Assembly (NCBI GenBank): GCA_964389005.1
Contig: CAYMCV010000104.1
Span: forward strand, 1 to 8,806
DNA: 8,806 bases
Direction of reading: 5' to 3'
Source: CAYMCV01 sp964389005
Lineage (GTDB): Bacteria; Bacillota; Clostridia; Lachnospirales; Lachnospiraceae
The position numbers and the translations under genes are program-made. Every line of letters starts with the position of its first letter. Position 1 is the stretch's first letter. Positions 1 through 5,220 of this stretch are shown here, piece by piece. Under the pieces are notes generated by a model, which had not been told where the DNA came from, ran no database searches, and saw nothing but the letters and a program-made list of their open reading frames with translations.

Positions 1-287
1 GAAGGCTCCGTATCTTTTGAACAGCCTTCGCGAATCATGTTACCGCCGATTAACAGCAACAATGCAAACGCAATCCAGTGGTCAATAGAGGTGATGTATT
101 TCTCAAACGAGGAGCCGAGAAGATAGCCGATAAAAGGCATCAATCCCTGAAATCCACCGAACCACAGGCCGACACAAAGATAGTGCTTTGGTTTCAATTT
201 TCCGGTGGAAAGACCTTTACAGACGGAGACGGCAAACGCATCCATCGAAAGTCCCACAGCAATCAGAAATAGTTCAATCAGTCCCAT
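1..287 (-). CDS. mntP: MntP manganese efflux pump, N-terminal part (cut by window edge)
   Basis: Cytoplasmic-membrane Mn2+ exporter of the MntP/YebN family, which protects cells from manganese overload. The 95 visible residues begin MGLIELFLIAVGLSMDAFAV. The MDAFA motif puts Asp16 at the same position as the membrane aspartate of E. coli MntP. TM1 spans about residues 3-22, TM2 about 37-58 (LWFGGFQGLMPFIGYLLG) and TM3 about 70-86 (HWIAFALLLLIGGNMI, continuing into REG). MntP proteins are usually about 185-190 residues with six TM segments in two similar halves, so the second half lies beyond the left edge. The ATG at 287-285 follows a GGAGG ribosome site (complement of about 292-296). The gene starts 20 bp after the stop of the upstream membrane-protein gene with no room for a terminator, so the two are probably cotranscribed. 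I see no Mn-riboswitch-like leader directly in front of it. Family recognition is strong from sequence. Confidence 0.93.
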   Translation of the reverse strand, partial: MGLIELFLIAVGLSMDAFAVSVCKGLSTGKLKPKHYLCVGLWFGGFQGLMPFIGYLLGSSFEKYITSIDHWIAFALLLLIGGNMIREGCSKDTEP

Positions 288-307
288 TATAACCTCCGAC
301 AAGCGTC

Positions 308-2083
308 TTATTCCGGTTCATCGGTTTGCAACGCATAAATCAAGAATTCAATGTCATTTGACGATTTAAATGTATCGCACAGAACAAGCGATGCCTCCGG
401 ATGTTTCTCATGATAATAATCAGAAAGATATGCGGAATCGGTTTCCGCAGTGTTCATAAAAACGAAACGTATACGCTCACTGTCTATACTGTCCGTTTCC
501 GGCGAAGAAATTCCCCATTTGCGAAAAACACCGAAGCTCCATGGACCATTGACCTGCCATCCCCCAAGCGGCAGACGATTCGCGGGCCAAGCATTGTTTC
601 GTGCAAAAACATCTTCCGTAAAATAACTGAAACTATTAACGTCGCAAAGATAAAGAATCGACGGTGTCTCCTGCATGTAAGAAGTAACCTCCGAGTATGC
701 GGTGCTGAATGCAAGCGAGCCGGCTGCCTGTCCCTCAACGGATTTCTGATTGGGAAGGCCGAATCTGTAACTGCAAAAGAGAAGCACGGCGATAGCAAGA
801 GACCAGAGGATACGGTAGCGGAGTCGCTTTTTATCTTCTTTCTCCCAGAGCTTATGGTATAGAGCAACAGATAAAAGCAAAAACAATTCGGCAATATAGA
901 TACCCTGCGTAATGCGCGGTACGGAGCGACCGATATACATCAAATAGCCCCATATGCACATTCTTCCTGCGATGAGTGCGCCAAGGTCCAAAAGTGCGCC
1001 GTATTTCTTCATTGCGAGTGCAAGAATCAGAACGAGTGCATAACAGAGAAAGACAATGAGATTCAGCGGTCGGTCAATATAGGACGTCAACTGACGGTCG
1101 ATAAAAGATGAAATTGTACTTTTCAGATCGAAAGCTTTATACTCGGTTGAGAGAGAAGCCAAAGCATGCATACTGTCGGCATTGATATTCTCATCTAACA
1201 GTATTTGGTATCGCGTCGATGCGGAAATGTAGGATTGGTAACTGATACCGAGCGCATCGTAGACATCGCGGTTTTCATCATAGGATGGATAACCGCCGTA
1301 GTCATAAATTTGTTCGCGATCGGTGTTATACGCGCGAAACTCTCTCCATGCATCACCTGAATCGGCGGCACGATTGATACCGAAAATAAAGGCAACTGCA
1401 ATGATAAGGCAGGTCGCATATGTGGCGACGCTTTTTAGCATCTTCTTATCCTTCAGGACTTTGGCGCAGCCGATAAAAAAGAAAATCGGAAGTAGCATGA
1501 AACAGCCTTTATCACGAAGATTGAGTGCGATAAAAAACAACAAGAATCCGGTGAAGTTATTCTTAAGGTAACGTATTACGCTTGTCGAATCTTCGGCGGT
1601 GTAGAATGCCGCCAGTGCAGCGGCCGCCACAAGTATGGTTACGGTCGTATATTGTATGGTGACCATGTGTTGAAGCAACAGAAGATAAAATAGAGACAGA
1701 CCGACAATTAGAGTTGCAATCCGCATGTACCACTTACGGCATTGCAATTCCATTCTGCTGATAACCACGGATATGGCAAAAATAAATACAACGACAAGAA
1801 GCGCACCATACCATGGAATCGACGGAAAATTGACATATAGTTTCTGCAGAAGAAGTCCGGTGAGGTATCCGATGTGCAACAGATGCGGTTCGGGTTGCCC
1901 CGTCAGTTCGCCGGATGCAATTTGTTTGATAAACAAATCATCATTGTTGTAGAAGACGAACGGGGTGGCTTTATAACAAAGATATGCAAAAACAAAGAAT
2001 GCCAGAGCAGTTAGGAAAAACCATAGGCATTGATGTTTGTAGGGTTTATGTTGTGCTTTTTTATCTTCGGATTTATCTTTCAT
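308..2083 (-). CDS. Polytopic membrane protein, GT-C-like (possible lipid-linked glycosyltransferase), function unknown
   Basis: A 591-residue integral membrane protein. After a charged cytoplasmic N-terminus (MKDKSEDKK), TM1 spans about 18-39. It is followed by an external loop with an NDD triad at 47-49, a TGQPEPH stretch at 61-67 and PSIPWYG at 87-93. Many hydrophobic segments follow, about ten in total. The last 130 or so residues are soluble and probably extracytoplasmic. An acidic pair after TM1 in a many-pass protein is typical of GT-C glycosyltransferases that use polyprenyl-phosphate sugars, so a role in cell-surface glycan assembly is possible. That is inference; no catalytic proof is visible. 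Start choice: an in-frame TTG exists at 2170, but it has no ribosome site and lies about 6 bp from the predicted transcription start. The ATG at 2083 has GGAGTG 9 bases upstream (complement of 2093-2098). The mntP gene follows 20 bp downstream in the same direction. Confidence 0.85.
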   Translation of the reverse strand: MKDKSEDKKAQHKPYKHQCLWFFLTALAFFVFAYLCYKATPFVFYNNDDLFIKQIASGELTGQPEPHLLHIGYLTGLLLQKLYVNFPSIPWYGALLVVVFIFAISVVISRMELQCRKWYMRIATLIVGLSLFYLLLLQHMVTIQYTTVTILVAAAALAAFYTAEDSTSVIRYLKNNFTGFLLFFIALNLRDKGCFMLLPIFFFIGCAKVLKDKKMLKSVATYATCLIIAVAFIFGINRAADSGDAWREFRAYNTDREQIYDYGGYPSYDENRDVYDALGISYQSYISASTRYQILLDENINADSMHALASLSTEYKAFDLKSTISSFIDRQLTSYIDRPLNLIVFLCYALVLILALAMKKYGALLDLGALIAGRMCIWGYLMYIGRSVPRITQGIYIAELFLLLSVALYHKLWEKEDKKRLRYRILWSLAIAVLLFCSYRFGLPNQKSVEGQAAGSLAFSTAYSEVTSYMQETPSILYLCDVNSFSYFTEDVFARNNAWPANRLPLGGWQVNGPWSFGVFRKWGISSPETDSIDSERIRFVFMNTAETDSAYLSDYYHEKHPEASLVLCDTFKSSNDIEFLIYALQTDEPE

Positions 2084-2084
2084 A

Positions 2085-2209
2085 GATTTACACACTCCGG
2101 TATGAGATGCAAGTTGACGTTTCATCAAATCATATGTGACGCGCATTGGAGAGGACAGAACATGCGTCAATGAAATGTTTATAGTTTAGCATTTCAGGGT
2201 GTGTAAATC
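2085..2209. repeat. 11-bp perfect inverted repeat pair flanking the minus-strand leader
   Basis: GATTTACACAC at 2085-2095 is the exact reverse complement of GTGTGTAAATC at 2199-2209, with 103 bp between. The left copy covers the ribosome binding site of the 591-residue membrane protein. The right copy touches the -35 box of its predicted promoter. Only the left copy would be in the transcript, so any function would act at the DNA level. It may be chance. Confidence 0.4.
2137..2169 (-). other. Stem-loop in the 5' leader of the membrane protein-mntP transcript
   Basis: Read on the minus strand, TGACGCAT (complement of 2162-2169) pairs with ATGCGCGTCA (complement of 2137-2146). This gives eight pairs with a two-base bulge and a 15-base loop. 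It sits near the start of a leader of about 93 nt between the predicted transcription start (about 2176) and the ATG at 2083. There is no run of T after it, so it is not a terminator. Role unknown. Confidence 0.4.
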
Positions 2210-2211
2210 AA
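2183..2211 (-). promoter_or_regulatory. Predicted sigma-A promoter for the membrane protein-mntP unit
   Basis: On the minus strand a -35 box TTGATT (complement of 2206-2211) and a -10 box TAAACT (complement of 2183-2188) are separated by exactly 17 bp. Transcription would begin at about 2176. That leaves a leader of about 93 nt before the ATG at 2083 and argues against the TTG at 2170 as start. Confidence 0.6.
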
Positions 2212-2222
2212 GATAAAATATC

Positions 2223-2238
2223 GAACATCATGATGTTC
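2223..2238. promoter_or_regulatory. Perfect 16-bp palindrome, candidate operator between divergent promoters
   Basis: GAACATCATGATGTTC reads identically on both strands. It lies in the divergent intergenic region, 11 bp upstream of the minus-strand -35 box (2206-2211) and about 46 bp upstream of the plus-strand -35 box (2285-2290). A perfect dyad of this size is typical of the site for a homodimeric regulator. No regulator gene is in the window, so the factor is unknown. Confidence 0.5.
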
Positions 2239-2284
2239 ATCGATGGGGAGGATTGCGTCAACTTAGATTAATTATATCTTTGGA

Positions 2285-2313
2285 TTGTAATTGTCGAAAT
2301 AATCTTTTATACT
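2285..2313 (+). promoter_or_regulatory. Predicted sigma-A promoter for the single-FtsX permease
   Basis: The -35 box TTGTAA (2285-2290) and -10 box TATACT (2308-2313) are separated by 17 bp, so transcription would start at about 2320. The resulting leader to the ATG at 2359 is about 39 nt and contains the ribosome site GGGGAGAAAGG. A competing TTGTCG at 2291 is too close to the -10 box. Confidence 0.65.
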
Positions 2314-2358
2314 AAAAACGAAGCGTTAAGTTGCTTTTTTGGGGAGAAAGGCGTACTT

Positions 2359-4176
2359 ATGTTGCGAAACAGCATTTGTCAATTATTCAGAACAAAAGTT
2401 AGAACATGTCTGTTTTTTCTGTTGATTACTTTTTGCACCATGCTCATATGTCTGGGAGGTAATTTATTTCAACAGTGCCGTGTGAACATGAAACAATTCA
2501 AGGATATCTTTATGACCATTGGGGTTGTGGAACAGACTCCGATTGCGTATGTCAGGGAATCCTCCTATGATGTGGAGACGCAAAGTTATTCCTATGGTAC
2601 CCGCAAAGAATATGGTGAAGTTTTTGACTTATCCGAGCTTGACATGGAAGGTGTTAAGTACATCAGCGAGCCTGAGCGCAGACCGTTTTACAGTGCGTAC
2701 TTGCCGGACTATAAAGTCAAGGATGATAAGGGCGGATATGCAAACCGAATGATTGTTGAGGCTTCGCCCTATGAAGATTGCATTCCGAACGGACCGGTAA
2801 AATTCAGAATCAAAAAAGTATTGTACAGTATCTATTTGCAGAACATAGACTCATTCTATTTTTGCGACCACAACAATGACAATCCACAGATGATGTATGC
2901 GGATAAGACCTACGTCATGAGTCTGACGGACGGTATGCCGCACGGATTTCAGGTGATTGATTTTTCAGAGTTGATTTTTGAATATGTTCCAGGAATCAGT
3001 CTTCATGCCGAACAGACGGATGCGAGCGGCAATCATCTTCCGACCGAGGTACCGAATATCGCAATAGATGAAGTGAATGATGCATATTATGAGAATCATC
3101 ACGATGTGTATTGGGAGTCTTTGGCGGAGGAATTGCGACTGCGCTTGTTCAAAGTTCCGGTGACTGCAACGAATGATTTGAACCTGATGATGTCATTTTA
3201 TAACGGAGATGTCTGTATTGCTGACGGAGAGGCTTTTTCCGCTGAAGATATGGAACAGGGTAATGCGGTGTGTCTTGTATCTGCAGTATTTGCACATCGT
3301 AACAATATTCAGATCGGAGACACGATTACACTGCCGCTTCGCGTAGCAGATTATTCCAATCCGCCGATATTGGACTGGGGAAAGACCCCACTGACAGCAG
3401 AAGGGGGAAATTTCGAGGTGTTTTTTACGGATGATTATACAATCAAAGGTATCTATCGTATGATGCCGACGGGTGGTGCCGACGTAGGCTATCAGCTGGA
3501 TGAGAATGAAATCATCATTCCCCAAAATTCCGTAAAAGCAGATGATTCCAATAATATAGGGATATACGGCGATCATGTGAGTCCATATAATACTTCATTT
3601 CGGATTCCGAACGGAACCATTGATGACTTTATGGAAAAGTGGGAAGCGAAGGGAATCGAAGATGTTACCATTCATTTTTATGACAGGGGATACTCTAAGT
3701 TGATGGACGGAATCGCACAAATGGAACGTATGGCGGTGCTGTTGCTGGTGGTTGGTATTGTAATGACTATTCTTGTGCTGCTATTTTTCTGTTCGACGAT
3801 GATTACAGGGCAAAAACAAAGAACTGCCATTGAACGAAGTCTCGGTGCCAAGAAGAAAGAGTGCATCTGTTCACTTTTGGCAGGAATTCTTCTGATTGCC
3901 GTTATCGGGTGTTTAATCGGCTGCCTTGGTGGAATGTTCTTAACCAAGGGTGTCGCATCGGTTATGGAAGATTTACAGGTGTTTGACCGTAATTTCAGCA
4001 GCGGAATTGTTAATTCCGGTGCTGAAGAAGTTGTATCGATGAATGGAGACATTATTGTGACAATCGTGTCGTTTGTATGCGCGTTTGGATTCACGACACT
4101 AGTGTCATTCCTCGCCGCTTGGAGAAATCTCAGATATGAGCCGCTCCAACTGTTATCGGGAAAATATCGGGAGTGA
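2359..4176 (+). CDS. ABC transporter permease, single FtsX/MacB-type, large external domain
   Basis: A 605-residue permease with MacB topology. TM1 is at about 16-37, a large extracytoplasmic domain at about 38-455, and three C-terminal TM segments at about 458-481, 505-527 and 565-588. Between TM2 and TM3 lies the cytoplasmic stretch RTAIERSLGAKKKE (487-500), the FtsX-type coupling segment that docks on the ATPase. Within the external part, VCLVSAVFAHRNNIQIGDTI resembles the usual 'own-domain plus GD' segment of MacB periplasmic core domains. FtsX/MacB permeases move or release substrates at the outer membrane face by mechanical coupling rather than through a channel; the substrate here is unknown. 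The start ATG follows GGGGAGAAAGG at 2341-2351. It has its own promoter and lies about 320 bp upstream of the ATPase gene, separated by a promoter and attenuator. It could therefore be made when the ATPase is not, or partner with it as a second permease. The external domain, about 415 residues, is longer than in typical MacB. Confidence 0.88.
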   Translation: MLRNSICQLFRTKVRTCLFFLLITFCTMLICLGGNLFQQCRVNMKQFKDIFMTIGVVEQTPIAYVRESSYDVETQSYSYGTRKEYGEVFDLSELDMEGVKYISEPERRPFYSAYLPDYKVKDDKGGYANRMIVEASPYEDCIPNGPVKFRIKKVLYSIYLQNIDSFYFCDHNNDNPQMMYADKTYVMSLTDGMPHGFQVIDFSELIFEYVPGISLHAEQTDASGNHLPTEVPNIAIDEVNDAYYENHHDVYWESLAEELRLRLFKVPVTATNDLNLMMSFYNGDVCIADGEAFSAEDMEQGNAVCLVSAVFAHRNNIQIGDTITLPLRVADYSNPPILDWGKTPLTAEGGNFEVFFTDDYTIKGIYRMMPTGGADVGYQLDENEIIIPQNSVKADDSNNIGIYGDHVSPYNTSFRIPNGTIDDFMEKWEAKGIEDVTIHFYDRGYSKLMDGIAQMERMAVLLLVVGIVMTILVLLFFCSTMITGQKQRTAIERSLGAKKKECICSLLAGILLIAVIGCLIGCLGGMFLTKGVASVMEDLQVFDRNFSSGIVNSGAEEVVSMNGDIIVTIVSFVCAFGFTTLVSFLAAWRNLRYEPLQLLSGKYRE

Positions 4177-4186
4177 GTGCCGTATA

Positions 4187-4215
4187 GAATATTGTATTAA
4201 GAAATATTCATTTTT
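4187..4215 (+). terminator. Weak candidate terminator after the first permease
   Basis: GAATATT (4187-4193) and AATATTC (4203-4209) form a 7-bp, almost entirely A/T stem with a 9-base loop, followed by ATTTTTATC. The stem is weak, so read-through from the first permease into the downstream leader is likely. Confidence 0.35.
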
Positions 4216-4218
4216 ATC

Positions 4219-4248
4219 TTGACAAATCTTGAAACAGTACGTTACAAT
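4219..4248 (+). promoter_or_regulatory. Strong predicted sigma-A promoter for the riboswitch-ATPase-permease unit
   Basis: A perfect TTGACA (4219-4224) and a near-consensus TACAAT (4243-4248) are separated by 18 bp. Transcription would begin at about 4254-4256, just a few bases before the predicted aptamer. This is the normal position of a riboswitch at the very 5' end of a transcript. The leader to the ATPase ATG is about 240 nt. Confidence 0.75.
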
Positions 4249-4257
4249 CGTAGAAAT

Positions 4258-4358
4258 CCTTGAGGGAGTAATCGACATACGATAAGTGTGTGGCAAGTTC
4301 AACATCCTGGCAGTTTAACTCAGTTCTGTCTGGCTTGCCTTAAATGATGAGACTCATG
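4258..4358 (+). promoter_or_regulatory. Candidate yybP-ykoY-type manganese riboswitch aptamer
   Basis: The RNA folds by eye into a three-way junction. The closing stem pairs TGAG (4261-4264) with CTCA (4353-4356). Inside it, GGAGTA (4265-4270) faces AGA (4350-4352). This is the 'stem-GGAGUA ... AGA-stem' plan of yybP-ykoY aptamers. Arm one is ACATAC/GTGTGT (4275-4280 with 4286-4291). Arm two is GGCAAG/CTTGCC (4292-4297 with 4334-4339), with an asymmetric internal loop of TTCAACATCCT (4298-4308) opposite TGG (4331-4333). That arm is capped by GGCAG/CTGTC (4309-4313 with 4326-4330). In the known family the equivalent arm has a long UCA-containing 5' strand opposite a short CCGG-like strand. The family senses Mn2+ and usually turns on efflux genes. 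The match is from memory of the consensus, not a covariance search; the L3 and 3' loop bases deviate somewhat. Confidence 0.68.
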
Positions 4359-4392
4359 TGTAGCAGCAAAGCTATGCGTGTGTCTTTTTTTT
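4350..4392 (+). terminator. Intrinsic terminator serving as the expression platform (attenuator)
   Basis: AGACTCATGTGTAGC (4350-4364) pairs with GCTATGCGTGTGTCT (4371-4385) over 15 positions, with one U-U mismatch and three G-U pairs. The loop is AGCAAA, and eight T residues follow at 4385-4392. It lies between the promoter at 4219 and the ATPase gene at 4497, so it must be overcome for expression. Its 5' arm contains the CTCA and AGA that close the aptamer, so aptamer and terminator cannot both form. Ligand binding should therefore permit read-through. Without ligand, a short RNA of about 135 nt would be made. Confidence 0.88.
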
Positions 4393-4442
4393 ACCCCCAA
4401 AAAGCAGATGCATGGCAGACAACAACCGATTATCCCGGCAAT

Positions 4443-4467
4443 TATCTCTCAAACACACAAAGAGATA
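4443..4467 (+). other. Small stem-loop before the ATPase ribosome site
   Basis: TATCTCT (4443-4449) pairs perfectly with AGAGATA (4461-4467) around an 11-base loop, 17 bases before the AGGAGG of the ATPase gene. There is no T run. The rest of 4393-4480 shows nothing else recognisable. It may protect or tune the mRNA; function unknown. Confidence 0.35.
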
Positions 4468-4496
4468 TGAATTGCACAAACAAAGGAGGTAGTATT

Positions 4497-5195
4497 ATGC
4501 ATCTGACAATCAACAACATTCACAAATTCTATGGAGAGGGCAGCAGCAGAGTCGAAGTGCTGCGCGGTATCAATTGTAACATTTCGGACGGGAACATCTG
4601 TGTTCTGCTCGGCCCGAGCGGCTCCGGAAAATCCACACTTTTGAATATCATCGGCGGCATTGAATCCGCTGACGAAGGTTGCATCGATGTAGGGGAAGAT
4701 TGTACATCGGAGATGACGGAGAAAGAACTGACATCGTATCGAAGAAACCACCTCGGTTTCGTATTCCAGTTTTATAACTTAATACCGAATCTGACGGTAA
4801 AAGAAAACATCGAAGTTTGTGCATATTTAAGCAAAGATCCGCTTCCTCTCGAAGAACTGCTCAAGACGCTCGGACTTTGGGAGCATAAGGATAAAATTCC
4901 GAGTCAATTGTCGGGTGGGCAGCAGCAGAGATGTGCCATCGGGCGCGCTTTGGTTAAGAATCCGTCTGTTCTGCTCTGTGATGAACCTACCGGTGCGTTG
5001 GATTACCATACGTCCAAGGAAATACTTGAACTCATTGAGACCGTTAATCGGAAATACCGCAATACAATTATTATTGTAACTCATAATAACGCAATCAAAG
5101 ACATGGCACATCAAGTCATGAAAATGCGCGACGGTGTAATTGTCAAGGACTACATAAATGACACTGTTGTCAATGCCAAAGATTTGGAATGGTAG
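4497..5195 (+). CDS. ABC transporter ATP-binding protein, MacB/LolD/BceA-type
   Basis: A 232-residue nucleotide-binding subunit that powers FtsX-type permeases from the cytoplasmic face. All motifs are intact: Walker A GPSGSGKST (39-47, Lys45), Q-loop Gln91 in VFQFYNLIPNLTV, signature LSGGQ (138-142), Walker B VLLCDE (158-163, catalytic Glu163), D-loop GALD (166-169), and the switch His196 in VTHN. The FQFYNLIP segment and the overall length of about 230 residues are typical of the MacB/LolD/BceA group. The start ATG at 4497 follows AGGAGG at 4484-4489. The same frame is open upstream to 4344, but that extension runs through the riboswitch terminator and has no ribosome site. The gene lies downstream of the attenuator and 25 bp before the tandem-FtsX permease, its obvious partner. 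The substrate cannot be told from sequence. Confidence 0.95.
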   Translation: MHLTINNIHKFYGEGSSRVEVLRGINCNISDGNICVLLGPSGSGKSTLLNIIGGIESADEGCIDVGEDCTSEMTEKELTSYRRNHLGFVFQFYNLIPNLTVKENIEVCAYLSKDPLPLEELLKTLGLWEHKDKIPSQLSGGQQQRCAIGRALVKNPSVLLCDEPTGALDYHTSKEILELIETVNRKYRNTIIIVTHNNAIKDMAHQVMKMRDGVIVKDYINDTVVNAKDLEW

Positions 5196-5220
5196 AGATT
5201 GTCGGGAAAGGAGTGACAAA

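Noticed and set aside
78..272. Plus-strand open frame of 64 codons
   Set aside because: It is antisense to mntP, which has clear family identity; other open frames opposite the large genes are shadows likewise.
288..307. Mn riboswitch directly upstream of mntP
   Set aside because: Only 20 bp separate the two genes, and the longer leader at 2084-2176 lacks the GGAGTA and AGA elements.
2084..2170. N-terminal extension of the GT-C-like protein from TTG at 2170
   Set aside because: No ribosome site before it, almost at the predicted transcription start, and a good GGAGTG site precedes the ATG at 2083.
2320..2340. Possible mini-terminator AAGC...GCTTTTTT right after the first permease promoter
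   Set aside because: The stem is only 4-5 pairs including a wobble, too weak to terminate, and it would leave no useful leader.
4258..4392. Cyclic di-GMP riboswitch, considered because of the GGDEF gene nearby
   Set aside because: The GEMM-type conserved elements and tetraloop-receptor arrangement are not seen; the GGAGTA/AGA three-way junction fits yybP-ykoY better.
4344..4496. 51-residue N-terminal extension of the ATPase
   Set aside because: It would translate the riboswitch terminator, resembles no ATPase N-terminus, and AGGAGG precedes the ATG at 4497.
5158..5220. Upstream start of the tandem permease overlapping the ATPase gene
   Set aside because: No suitable ribosome site at 5158; GAAAGGAG lies just before 5221, and the protein from there begins with a normal FtsX N-terminus.
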